In this document: one piece after another, positions 23,827 through 31,929 of the stretch | How the letters are laid out: each line of letters starts with the position of its first letter | Numbering within the stretch: the stretch's first letter is position 1 | Assembly: GCA_027021325.1 (NCBI GenBank) | Contig: JALUUN010000461.1 | Coordinates: 1-32,837, forward strand | Direction of reading: 5' to 3' | Source: Planctomycetota bacterium | GTDB taxonomy: Bacteria > Planctomycetota > UBA1135 | DNA length: 32,837 nucleotides | The notes under the pieces: model-generated | Told to the model about the DNA's origin: nothing | What the model saw: only the letters and a program-made list of their open reading frames with translations | The model's database searches: none | Program-made: the position numbers and the translations under genes

Positions 23827-24329
23827 AGGCCGCCCTCGCCGCCCTTCTGCTCCTGGCCCCGGCCTGCGGCTACCGGGTCCTCGATCCCGAAGTGGGCCGG
23901 GGTCGCCGCGTCGCCGTGCCGACCGCCGACAACGCCACCCGCTGGCGCGGCCTGGAGGCCGATCTCACCGCCGGCCTGCGCAGCGACCTGCAGCGCCTTC
24001 TGGAGGTCCGCCTGAGCGACGGCGGGGACGCCGACCTCCTGCTGCACACCGAGATCCGCGAGATCACACGCCAGGCTCCGGTCCGCGACATCCAGGGCGG
24101 AGCGGCGGTCGGCGCCACTCGTCTCGTGGTCCTCTGGCGCCTCGAGGACCCCCTGGGCGCGGTCCTCGGCCAGGGCCAGATCCAGAGAAGCCTGGAATTC
24201 CTCCCCGGGGAGGACGAAAACGCCTACACCGCCCTCCGGGAAATGCTCGATGCCATAGCAGAGCATGTCGTAATGGAGGTCAGTGCCCGCCTGTCGGCGG
24301 GCGGCGCCGACGGCGCCTCCGAGACTTGA
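23823..24329 (+). CDS. lptE: LptE-like LPS-assembly lipoprotein
   Basis: This 168-residue lipoprotein has the leader MKAALAALLLLAPACGYRVL, with the lipidated Cys15 followed by Gly-Tyr, the CGY start typical of the LptE family. The mature chain has RVAVPTADNATRWRGLEADLTAGLRSDLQRL and QGQIQRSLEFLPGEDENAYTALREMLDAIAEHVV, which matches the alternating helix/strand pattern of LptE (the plug of the LptD LPS translocon). The start ATG overlaps the bamD-like stop by 4 bases (ATGA). It suggests that this organism has an LPS-type outer membrane; sequence similarity alone is limited in this family. Confidence 0.78.
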   Translation: MKAALAALLLLAPACGYRVLDPEVGRGRRVAVPTADNATRWRGLEADLTAGLRSDLQRLLEVRLSDGGDADLLLHTEIREITRQAPVRDIQGGAAVGATRLVVLWRLEDPLGAVLGQGQIQRSLEFLPGEDENAYTALREMLDAIAEHVVMEVSARLSAGGADGASET

Positions 24330-24330
24330 G

Positions 24331-26604
24331 ATGACGCAAACCCCTCAACCCCCGGCCCGGGACGGCGAGAAGGAACCGAACCGGCGCGGGATCGGCCCCT
24401 TCCTGCTGGTCGCCACCGGCCTCCTGCTGCTCCTGATCCTCTACGGCGGCAGCCCCGGCTCCTCGCGCGAGATCAACCAGGACGCCTTCCAGTGGCTCCT
24501 GGTCTCCGGGCGCATCGAAGAGGTCGTCTCGCGGCCCCCGACCCGCTTCGAGGGGCGCTTCGAGGCCGACGACGGCACCCTGCGCGAGTTCAGTGTCACC
24601 GTCCAGGACACGGCCTCCTTCGAGGAGCCGATCCGCACCTTCCTGGGACGCGAGCTGGAGCCGGCGATCACGACCACCGAGCTGCGCCGCTCCCTGACGC
24701 CGGACGCCGACGGCAACCGCGCCATCACCCCGCTGCGCGCCTGGCCGGTGCAGCGGCGCGAGGCCGGACCGGCCGACGGCGGTGTCCAGGAGAGCAACCA
24801 CTTCTTCCTGGAGTACCTGGACGCCTCGGGCGTCCACTACACCGAGGTCGTGGGCACGGACTCCCGGCAGCTCGACCTGCGCGGCCTGCACGCCCTGGTC
24901 ACCGAGGCGGGAGGCCGTGTCGAGATGCCGACGGTCCTGAACCTGGAAAAGGGGCTGCGCACCGAGGAAGGCAACTCCTTTCTCATGTACGTGCTCAGCA
25001 CCTTCTTCCCGATCCTGCTCTTCCTGGCCCTGTTCTGGTTCCTCTTCATGCGCCAGATGCGCGGCCAGGGGCAAGGCCTCCTGAGCTTCGGCCGCTCGCG
25101 GGCCATCATCTACAACAAGGAGAACAAGACCGGCGTCACCTTCGACGACGTGGCCGGTATCGACGAGGCCAAGGAGGAGGTCTCCGAGATCATCGAGTTC
25201 CTGCGCAACCCGACGCGCTTCCAGCGCCTCGGCGGGCGCATCCCGCGCGGCGTCCTCCTGGTCGGCCCCCCGGGCACCGGCAAGACCCTCCTGGCCAAGG
25301 CCATCGCCGGCGAGGCCGATGTCCCCTTCCTGTCCATCAGCGGCTCCGACTTCGTGGAGATGTTCGTCGGTGTCGGCGCCAGCCGCGTCCGCGACCTGTT
25401 CAAGCAGGCCAAGGAGTCCGCACCCTGCATCGTCTTCCTGGACGAGATCGATGCTGTCGGGCGCAAGCGCGGCAGCGGCATGGGCGGCGGCCACGACGAG
25501 CGCGAGCAGACCCTCAATGCCATCCTCGTGGAGATGGACGGCTTCAGTACCGATGAGGGCATCATCGTCGTCGCCGCCACCAACCGTCCCGACGTCCTCG
25601 ACCCGGCCCTCCTGCGGCCCGGTCGCTTCGACCGGGAGATCGTCATCGACCTGCCCGACGTCAAGGGCCGGCAGCGGATCCTGGAGGTCCACACCGCCCG
25701 GGTGAAGACCGCCCAGGGCGTGGACCTGGCCGCCATTGCCCGCGGCACCCCCGGCTTCTCCGGCGCCGAACTCGCTGCGCTCGTCAACGAGGCCGCCATC
25801 CAGGCGGTGATGCGCGGCCACGAGGCCGTCACCCAGGAAGACTTCGAGGAAGCCCGGGACAAGGTCATGTTCGGGCGCCAGAAGAAGTCCCGGGTCATGG
25901 ACGAAGCGGACCGTCGGATCACGGCCTACCACGAAGCCGGCCACACCCTGGTCGCCTGCAAGCTCGAGAACACGGATCCGATCCACAAGGTGACGATCAT
26001 TCCACGGGGCATGGCCCTGGGCGCGACCATGCACCTGCCCGAGAAGGACCGCTACAGCCTGTCCCGGCGAAAGCTTCTCGACGAACTGGCGGTCCTCTAC
26101 GGCGGACGCGTCGCCGAGGAGGTGTTCTGTGAGGACATCACCTCGGGCGCGGCCAACGACATCCAGCGCGCCACGCGCCTGGCCCGGGCCATGGTCATGG
26201 AATGGGGCATGAGCGATCGCGTCGGCCCCATCAACTTCGCCGAGCGGCGCGGCAGCGAGTTCCTCGGGACCGAGGTCGTCGGCAGCAAGGAGCACTCCGA
26301 CGAGACCGCACGGCTTCTCGACCAGGAGATCTCCCGCCTCCTCAAGGAGGCCCACGACCGCGCCCGCAAGATCATCCTCGCCCATCGCGACGACATGGAG
26401 CGCCTCGCCGAGGCCCTGCTTCTGCACGAGACCATCCACGGCGACGAGGTGCAGCGGCTCCTGGACGGAGCCGACCCGAAGGACCTGCGGCCCCAGGCCA
26501 GTGCACCACCGCCGCCCCCGCCCGAACCGGCGCCGCGCACCCAGCCCGAGACGCAGCCCGGGGCCTTCGGGAACCCGGGAACCGAAGGCCTGTCGCCCGC
26601 CTGA
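24331..26604 (+). CDS. ftsH: ATP-dependent zinc metalloprotease FtsH
   Basis: This is a 757-residue membrane-anchored AAA+ protease. TM1 covers about 20-40 (GPFLLVATGLLLLLILY) and TM2 about 216-240 (FLMYVLSTFFPILLFLALFW). The roughly 170-residue extracytoplasmic part between them is larger than in E. coli FtsH (about 70). The AAA module has Walker A GPPGTGKT at 312-319, Walker B VFLDEID near 368-374 and the second region of homology ATNRPDVLDPALLRPGRFDR. The protease has zinc site HEAGH (534-538) and the third ligand Asp610 in TSGAAND. The tail is Pro/Ala-rich. FtsH degrades misassembled membrane proteins and in many bacteria regulates LPS synthesis; here it follows lptE directly. The ATG at 24331 is one base after the lptE stop. 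Confidence 0.95.
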   Translation: MTQTPQPPARDGEKEPNRRGIGPFLLVATGLLLLLILYGGSPGSSREINQDAFQWLLVSGRIEEVVSRPPTRFEGRFEADDGTLREFSVTVQDTASFEEPIRTFLGRELEPAITTTELRRSLTPDADGNRAITPLRAWPVQRREAGPADGGVQESNHFFLEYLDASGVHYTEVVGTDSRQLDLRGLHALVTEAGGRVEMPTVLNLEKGLRTEEGNSFLMYVLSTFFPILLFLALFWFLFMRQMRGQGQGLLSFGRSRAIIYNKENKTGVTFDDVAGIDEAKEEVSEIIEFLRNPTRFQRLGGRIPRGVLLVGPPGTGKTLLAKAIAGEADVPFLSISGSDFVEMFVGVGASRVRDLFKQAKESAPCIVFLDEIDAVGRKRGSGMGGGHDEREQTLNAILVEMDGFSTDEGIIVVAATNRPDVLDPALLRPGRFDREIVIDLPDVKGRQRILEVHTARVKTAQGVDLAAIARGTPGFSGAELAALVNEAAIQAVMRGHEAVTQEDFEEARDKVMFGRQKKSRVMDEADRRITAYHEAGHTLVACKLENTDPIHKVTIIPRGMALGATMHLPEKDRYSLSRRKLLDELAVLYGGRVAEEVFCEDITSGAANDIQRATRLARAMVMEWGMSDRVGPINFAERRGSEFLGTEVVGSKEHSDETARLLDQEISRLLKEAHDRARKIILAHRDDMERLAEALLLHETIHGDEVQRLLDGADPKDLRPQASAPPPPPPEPAPRTQPETQPGAFGNPGTEGLSPA

Positions 26605-26638
26605 GGGCCGAGGCCCCAGGCGCCGGTAGACTGCCGGC

Positions 26639-27778
26639 ATGCTCCATCCCTGGGAGGTTCCGCACCTGGACCGGGATCACCAGGCCCTGCCCCTCGGGGA
26701 GGGCTGGTGGCGTGGCCCCGACGCCGGGGAACCGAGCTGCCGCCGCCTGCTGGAGGAACGGGGCATCCGGGCCGGCCGGAGACTGCCGGACGGCTCGGGC
26801 AGCTGGCGCCTGCCGGAGGAGCCGCTCCAGCCGGACCTCGGCCGTGCGGCGGAGGATCCCCGGGATCCCCGGGCCCGGGCGGCCTGGATCGAGGCGCGCC
26901 TGCACGCCGCCCGTCTGGCCTGCGCCCGGGAGCCGGAACCGCCGGTCTGGATGCGGATCCTCAACCTCACGCCGGACTCCTTCTCCGACGGCGGCGAACT
27001 GACCCGCGCCGGAGCCCTCGCCCAGGCCCTCGCGGAGGCCCGGGAGCAGGGCGCCGCCTGGCTGGACCTGGGCGCGGAGAGCACCCGGCCGGGCGCGGCG
27101 GCCGTAGCCGCCGAGGTCCAGATCGCCCGCCTCGAGCCGGCCCTCGAAGCCGTGAGCGCGAGCGGCATCCCCTGGTCCGTGGACACGCGCTCGGCCCGCG
27201 TCGCGGCCTTCGCCCTGGAGGCCGGAGCGCGGATGGTGAACGATGTGAGCGGCCTCTCCGACCCGGAGCTGGCGCCGCTCGTCGCCGCGCAGGGAGCGGA
27301 GCTGGTCCTGATGCACATGCGCGGAACCCCGGAGGACATGCAGGAACGGACCGCCTACCGTTTCCTCCTCGGGGAAGTGGCCGATGAACTGGCCCGTTCC
27401 CGGAACCGTGCCCTGCGCGCCGGGGTCCAGCCCGAACGGATCGTCCTGGATCCAGGCTTCGGCTTCGCCAAGACCGCCCGCCAGAGCCTGGAACTCCTGG
27501 GCCGCCTCGGCGCCCTCCGGGCCCTCGGCCACGCTCTCCTGGCCGGGCCCTCGCGCAAGTCCTTCCTCGGCCTCGCCCTGGGCGAGCGGCCGCCCCGGGA
27601 GCGGGACGGAGGGACGGCCGGCGCCGCCGCCCTGGCCGCCGCCCAGGGCGCGGAGATCCTGCGCCTCCACCGCGGAGGCGCCGTCTGGGAGGCGGCTCTG
27701 GCCGCCGCCGCCGCCGCCCGGGAGGCGCGCCGGGCGCAGGCCGATCCGCTCCCGGCTCTCCAGGAGGCCCGGGCATGA
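26639..27778 (+). CDS. folP: Dihydropteroate synthase with N-terminal extension
   Basis: This 379-residue protein joins p-aminobenzoate to the pterin diphosphate in folate synthesis. The DHPS barrel starts near residue 104 with MRILNLTPDSFSDGG (the canonical form is MGILNVTPDSFSDGG). It continues with LDLGAESTRPGA, WSVDTRSARVA, MVNDVSG, LVLMHMRGTP, IVLDPGFGFAKT and LAGPSRKSFLG, so the substrate loops and phosphate site are all present. The first about 100 residues (MLHPWEVPHLDRDHQAL..., rich in Arg, Gly, Pro and Glu) are an extension not found in the usual 280-residue enzyme. It follows ftsH after 34 bases, as in E. coli ftsH-folP-glmM, and its stop overlaps the cdaA start (ATGA). Confidence 0.92.
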   Translation: MLHPWEVPHLDRDHQALPLGEGWWRGPDAGEPSCRRLLEERGIRAGRRLPDGSGSWRLPEEPLQPDLGRAAEDPRDPRARAAWIEARLHAARLACAREPEPPVWMRILNLTPDSFSDGGELTRAGALAQALAEAREQGAAWLDLGAESTRPGAAAVAAEVQIARLEPALEAVSASGIPWSVDTRSARVAAFALEAGARMVNDVSGLSDPELAPLVAAQGAELVLMHMRGTPEDMQERTAYRFLLGEVADELARSRNRALRAGVQPERIVLDPGFGFAKTARQSLELLGRLGALRALGHALLAGPSRKSFLGLALGERPPRERDGGTAGAAALAAAQGAEILRLHRGGAVWEAALAAAAAAREARRAQADPLPALQEARA

Positions 27779-28659
27779 ACCTGCTGCGCAGGCTCCTCGA
27801 GCGGGATCCCCTGGGCCACGACCCGGTCTCTTCCATCATCGAGATCCTGATCCTCACGATCGGGATCTACGGTGTCCTCCGCTTCCTGCGCACGACCCGG
27901 GGCTTCGGCCTCCTGCGCGGTCTCGGCATTCTCCTGGGCACCGCCCTGGCCGCCTTCCTGATCCTGAACTCCACGGTCGGCGTCCCGGTTCTGGCCAAGA
28001 TCCTGAGCGACATCGCGCCCTGGACCGTGCTGGTGGTGGTCATCCTCTTCCAGCAGGAACTGCGCCAGGGGCTTGCACGCTTCGGCCAGGCCGGCCCCCT
28101 GCGCTTCTTCAGCCGCCAGGAGGGTACCGCCGACACGATCGGCAAGGTGGTGGCCGCAGCGCAGCGCCTGGCCAAGGAGCGCGTCGGCGCTCTCATCGCC
28201 TTCGAACGGAGCGTCAGCCTCTCGGCCTATCGAGAGAAGGGCGTCGAGCTCGACGCTCCGGTATCCTCGATCCTGCTGGAGACCATCTTCTATCCCGGCG
28301 GTCCCCTGCACGACGGAGCGGTCATCCTCCGCGGCGACCGGATCCTGGCCGCAGCCTGCCTCTTCCCCCTGACCGAGAATCCGGAGGTGCAGCGGCGCCT
28401 GGGCACTCGCCACCGTGCGGCCCTGGGCCTCACCGAGGAGACCGACGCCGTGACCCTGGTCGTGAGCGAGGAGACCGGACAGGTCTCCCTGTGCGCCGCC
28501 GGTCGCCTCTACCGCCAGATTCCTCTTGATCAGATCGAGGAGCGCCTGGTGGAACTCCTCGGCGCCACGCCCCAGGAACGCAGCACCGAGGAGGATGCCT
28601 CCAGCCAGTCCACGATCATCGACTCCAGCGAAGCCCCGGGCCGGGAGGCACAGGCATGA
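27775..28659 (+). CDS. cdaA: Diadenylate cyclase CdaA
   Basis: This 294-residue protein makes c-di-AMP from two ATP. The N-terminal part has three membrane helices (about 20-38, 46-65 and 80-95). The DAC domain contains FFSRQEGTADTI, then PGGPLHDGAVILRGDRI with the DGA motif at 180-182 and LGTRHRAALGL with RHR at 212-214. It ends with VTLVVSEETGQVSL. These are the catalytic motifs of CdaA. The usual PNTPLHDGA reads PGGPLHDGA here, a modest change. The C-terminal tail (about 265-294) is Ser/Glu-rich. The gene is followed by cdaR and glmM, the standard regulatory trio, with ATGA overlaps on both sides. Confidence 0.95.
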   Translation: MNLLRRLLERDPLGHDPVSSIIEILILTIGIYGVLRFLRTTRGFGLLRGLGILLGTALAAFLILNSTVGVPVLAKILSDIAPWTVLVVVILFQQELRQGLARFGQAGPLRFFSRQEGTADTIGKVVAAAQRLAKERVGALIAFERSVSLSAYREKGVELDAPVSSILLETIFYPGGPLHDGAVILRGDRILAAACLFPLTENPEVQRRLGTRHRAALGLTEETDAVTLVVSEETGQVSLCAAGRLYRQIPLDQIEERLVELLGATPQERSTEEDASSQSTIIDSSEAPGREAQA

Positions 28660-29807
28660 GGGTCCTGGGCACCCTGCTCCACGATCCCTGGCGGAAACTC
28701 CTGGCCCTGGCCCTGGCCTGGGGGCTCTGGTCCTGGGTGTACCAGCAGATCACCGTGGACGAGACCATCAGCTTCGCCGTCCAGGCAGCGCCGGCCGGCG
28801 AGGCCGGAAGCCCGCTGCCGAACCAGCTGCAGGTGGTCATCCCCCGCGACTACGAACTGGTGCAGCCGGACCTGCGCAGCGCCCTGGATCTGCGCTTTCG
28901 CGGCACGCGGGCCCGCATCCAGGCCTGGCGCGGCACCGCCGACTGCTCTGCCAAGGTCGTCCTGGAGGCCGAGAGCGCCGGCGACCGCCCGCTGCCCATC
29001 CGCGTGCAGATCGCCCCGCGGGACTGGCACTGGAGCAGTCCCGAGGTCCTCGCCGCCCTCGACGACGAAGACGCCCGCCGTCCGGTGGTCTTCGAGGCGG
29101 TGCCCATCATCCGCCGCCAGATGCGGCTGCAGCCCGACGGCGTGGACCTGCAGATCGCTCTGCCGAGCGAGCGCTATTTCGTGGATCGGGATGGACTGCA
29201 GTTCCGGCCCGGGGTCGTCGTCCTCGTCGGTCCGGAGAGCGCTTTCGAGAGCCTCGACGCCCAGGACGCCGGGCCTCCCGGCCGGATCCTGGAACGCATC
29301 CTCTCCCCGGAGCCGGTGACCACGACTTTCGTCGGTCGTTTCGGCCTCGACGAGGAGATCATGCGTCTGGGCCTGCGCATGGAGCCGGAGACCGTCGAGG
29401 TCGTGGTTCCCATCGGCTACCGCGGCATCTGGCACCGCTGGACGCCGGGTCCCGAACGCCTGGTCGTCATCGGCGGACGCGACTGGGTTCCCGTGGGCGG
29501 CGGACTCCTGCCTCCCCTGCGCGCCCGGCTGCGACGCGAAGTGCCCCTGGGGGTGACCATCGACCGGGCCTGGCTCGAGGAACATGTCCTGTTCCTGGTC
29601 AACACCAACGAGATTCCGGAGAACGCCACCGCGGAGGCCGAGCTGCCGGTGGAGATCCTGTTCCAGGGCGTGGACCCCGGTACCCGCCGGCGCCTGCGGG
29701 AGCTCCTGGAGGTCCAGACCCAGACGGGCGAAGAGGCCGGGACGCTGACCATCCCCATGCAGCCCCGGCCCCCTGGACCGGAAGGAGACGGAAGCGAGAA
29801 CTCGTGA
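28656..29807 (+). CDS. cdaR: YbbR-like CdaA regulatory protein CdaR
   Basis: This 383-residue protein has one N-terminal membrane helix (WRKLLALALAWGLWSWVY, about 12-29) preceded by the LHDPW motif, which is the typical YbbR start. The remainder is a series of beta-rich YbbR domains. Repeat-type segments include VDLQIALPSERYFVD, VVVLVGPESAFESLDA and ETVEVVVPIGYRG. YbbR proteins sit outside the membrane and modulate CdaA. The ATG overlaps the cdaA stop by 4 bases. The end is proline-rich (QPRPPGPEGDGSENS). Bacillus CdaR has about 480 residues and more YbbR repeats; this one is shorter. Confidence 0.88.
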   Translation: MRVLGTLLHDPWRKLLALALAWGLWSWVYQQITVDETISFAVQAAPAGEAGSPLPNQLQVVIPRDYELVQPDLRSALDLRFRGTRARIQAWRGTADCSAKVVLEAESAGDRPLPIRVQIAPRDWHWSSPEVLAALDDEDARRPVVFEAVPIIRRQMRLQPDGVDLQIALPSERYFVDRDGLQFRPGVVVLVGPESAFESLDAQDAGPPGRILERILSPEPVTTTFVGRFGLDEEIMRLGLRMEPETVEVVVPIGYRGIWHRWTPGPERLVVIGGRDWVPVGGGLLPPLRARLRREVPLGVTIDRAWLEEHVLFLVNTNEIPENATAEAELPVEILFQGVDPGTRRRLRELLEVQTQTGEEAGTLTIPMQPRPPGPEGDGSENS

Positions 29808-31165
29808 CGCAGCGACTCTTTGGAACCGATGGCATGCGCGGGGTGGCCGGGGAAGAGCCCCTGACCCCCGAGACCCTGGAACGCCTGGGCCGGATCCTGG
29901 CCGGGGAACTCCGTGCCGGGGCCGGCGAGGCAGCAGCGCCGCAGGTGCTCGTCGGCCACGACGGCCGCGAGAGCGGCGAGACCCTGGCCGCCGCCCTGAT
30001 CGCCGGCCTGAACCGCGGCGGGGTGGACGTGGACATGGTCGGCCTGGCGCCGACTCCCTGTGTCGCCTGCCTCACGGCCCAGGGCCCCTATGCCGCAGGC
30101 ATCGTCGTCTCCGCCTCCCACAACCCGGCGCCGGACAACGGCGTCAAACTCCTCGGCGCCGGCGGTGCCAAGCTCGACGACGCCGTCGAGGCGCGCCTGG
30201 AGGCGGCCCTGCACGAGGGGCGGCTGCCGGCGGAGGCCCGACAGGCCGGCAGCCAGCGCCGCGTCGCCCGTCTGGTGGGAGACTACGTCGCCTGGCTGCG
30301 CAACGAGGCCTTCCCGGATCTCGACCTCAAGGGCTGGTCCGTGGTCGTGGACACGGCGAACGGCGCCTGTTCCGAGGTCGCCCCGCGGATCCTGCGGGCC
30401 TTCGGCGCCGAGGCGATCCCGATCCACGACCATCCCGACGGGCGCAACATCAACCAGGGTTGCGGCGCCCTGCACCCCGAGGTCGCCGCGCAGGCCGTCG
30501 TCCAACAGGGAGCGACCGCGGGTCTCAGCCTCGACGGCGACGGCGATCGAGGCCTCCTGGCTGACACCCAGGGGCGCATCCTCGACGGCGACGCCCTCCT
30601 GGCGGGCCTGGCGCCCCGGCTGCACGCGGCCGGCCGCCTGCCCCACGGCACGGTGGTCGCCACGGTCATGAGCAACCTCGCCCTGGAGCAGTGGCTGGCA
30701 GCGCGCGGCCTGAGCCTCGTGCGCACGCCCGTCGGAGACCGCCACGTCGCCGCCCGCATGCGCAAGGACGGCTTCCACCTCGGCGGCGAGAAGTCCGGGC
30801 ATCTGCTCTTCGGCCCCGAGCACGACTTCCGGGGCGACGGCCTCTACACCTTCCTGAAGGCAGCAACCCTGCTGCGGGAGAAGGGAGAGGATCCCACGGC
30901 CCTGGCGTCGGGCTACGAGGATCTGCCCCAGGATCTGCGCAACCTGCCGGTCTCCCGCCGCGCCCCCCTGGAGGAACTGCCGCGCCTGCAGCAAGCGATC
31001 CGGGAAGCCGAGAAGCAGCTCGCCGGCCGCGGCCGGACCGTCGTCCGTTTCTCGGGCACCGAGCTGCGCCTGCGCCTGATGGTCGAGGCCGATGCCGAGG
31101 ATCTCGTGCGCTCGACCCTGGACCAGCTCGAAGCCGCCGCCCGCGAGGAGGGCATCCTGGCGTGA
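29804..31165 (+). CDS. glmM: Phosphoglucosamine mutase
   Basis: This 453-residue alpha-D-phosphohexomutase turns glucosamine-6-phosphate into glucosamine-1-phosphate for peptidoglycan and LPS precursors. The N-terminus MTQRLFGTDGMRGVAG is the GlmM hallmark. The catalytic serine is in GIVVSASHNPAPDNGVK (second serine, about Ser105), the metal-binding loop is SLDGDGDRGLL, the sugar-specificity loop is GGEKSGHLLF and the phosphate loop is RFSGTELRLRLMVEA. The start is GTG at 29804, overlapping the cdaR stop as GTGA; the SD-like GAAGGAGA lies too far upstream (about 20 bases) to be convincing. The order cdaA-cdaR-glmM is the conserved c-di-AMP module, in which CdaA, CdaR and GlmM interact in Firmicutes. 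Confidence 0.95.
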   Translation: MTQRLFGTDGMRGVAGEEPLTPETLERLGRILAGELRAGAGEAAAPQVLVGHDGRESGETLAAALIAGLNRGGVDVDMVGLAPTPCVACLTAQGPYAAGIVVSASHNPAPDNGVKLLGAGGAKLDDAVEARLEAALHEGRLPAEARQAGSQRRVARLVGDYVAWLRNEAFPDLDLKGWSVVVDTANGACSEVAPRILRAFGAEAIPIHDHPDGRNINQGCGALHPEVAAQAVVQQGATAGLSLDGDGDRGLLADTQGRILDGDALLAGLAPRLHAAGRLPHGTVVATVMSNLALEQWLAARGLSLVRTPVGDRHVAARMRKDGFHLGGEKSGHLLFGPEHDFRGDGLYTFLKAATLLREKGEDPTALASGYEDLPQDLRNLPVSRRAPLEELPRLQQAIREAEKQLAGRGRTVVRFSGTELRLRLMVEADAEDLVRSTLDQLEAAAREEGILA

Positions 31166-31848
31166 GCGGCGGGCTGGAGGGCTTCCTCGCCCTGGAGCTC
31201 TCGGGGGAACCGGCCACGGTCGCCCTGGCGGCCGGCGGCGGAATCCTGGAGCGACGGATCCCCGGCGAACGCGGCCGTGCGGTCCTGGCCGAGGTGGACG
31301 CTCTCCTCCGGCAAGCCGCCTTCACGAAGGGGGCCCTGCGCGCCGTGCTCTGCGGGCGCGGGCCCGGGAGCTACACGGGCCTGCGCATCGCCGCCGCCAC
31401 CGCCCGCAGTCTCGGCTTCGCCCTCGGCATCCCCGCCGTGGGCCTGCCCGGCTTCGACGCCGCCGCCCACGCGTGGTTCGAGGAGAACCCCGAGGCGGAG
31501 GGCCTGCAGCTCCTGCAAGACGCCTTCCGCAGGGAGTTCTACCTGGGGCGCGCCACCCCTTCGCCCGGCGGCACCCCTGCGGTGGAGATCAACGTCGTCG
31601 GCGGCGAGGAACTCCGCGAGCGCTGGGAGCCCCGGATCCCCTGGCTCGGTGACGCCTCGGTCCAGGACGCTCTTCCGCCGGGCGCCCCCCCACCGCGGGC
31701 GCCTCTCGCTCCACGCGCACGGGATCTCCTGCGTCTGGCCGGCGCCCTCGCCGCTCGCGGCCGGGATCCGCAGGACCCCCGTGCGTTCCCGCCGACCCCC
31801 CTCTACCTCCGGCCGGCCCTCACGAGGAAACGCGGCCAGCCGTCCTGA
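31162..31848 (+). CDS. tsaB: tRNA threonylcarbamoyladenosine biosynthesis protein TsaB
   Basis: This 228-residue protein of the TsaB/YeaZ family is a non-catalytic partner of TsaD in the t6A modification of ANN-decoding tRNAs. The characteristic strand-loop GPGSYTGLRIAAATARSLGFALGIPAVGL is complete, followed by the usual hinge. The N-terminus LEGFLALELSGEPATVALA replaces the classical LALDTS with LALELS. The end LYLRPALTRKRG matches the TsaB ending (YLR). The start is GTG at 31162, overlapping the glmM stop as GTGA. It is the last gene of the plus-strand cluster and is followed by two hairpins. The length is normal for the family. Confidence 0.88.
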   Translation: MSGGLEGFLALELSGEPATVALAAGGGILERRIPGERGRAVLAEVDALLRQAAFTKGALRAVLCGRGPGSYTGLRIAAATARSLGFALGIPAVGLPGFDAAAHAWFEENPEAEGLQLLQDAFRREFYLGRATPSPGGTPAVEINVVGGEELRERWEPRIPWLGDASVQDALPPGAPPPRAPLAPRARDLLRLAGALAARGRDPQDPRAFPPTPLYLRPALTRKRGQPS

Positions 31849-31860
31849 ACAACAAGCAGA

Positions 31861-31891
31861 ACCGGCGCGCCTCCCGCAGAGGCGCGCCGGT
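31861..31891. terminator. Bidirectional hairpin terminator between tsaB and the histone gene
   Basis: The arms ACCGGCGCGCCTC (31861-31873) and GAGGCGCGCCGGT (31879-31891) form a perfect 13-bp stem with a 5-base loop. Read on the minus strand, the stem is followed by TCTGCTTGTTGTT, a T-rich tail, so it best fits an intrinsic terminator for the histone gene. On the plus strand it sits 12 bases after the tsaB stop, with no T tract. Confidence 0.7.
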
Positions 31892-31900
31892 CGGTGCCTC

Positions 31901-31920
31901 GGCGCCGGCGGACCGGCGCC
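31901..31920. terminator. Second GC-rich hairpin in the convergent gap
   Basis: GGCGCCGG (31901-31908) pairs with CCGGCGCC (31913-31920) around the loop CGGA. It lies 9 bases after the first hairpin and just beyond the stop of the histone gene. It may back up termination or stabilise the 3' end; there is no T tract. Confidence 0.45.
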
Positions 31921-31929
31921 TCCCGTGGA

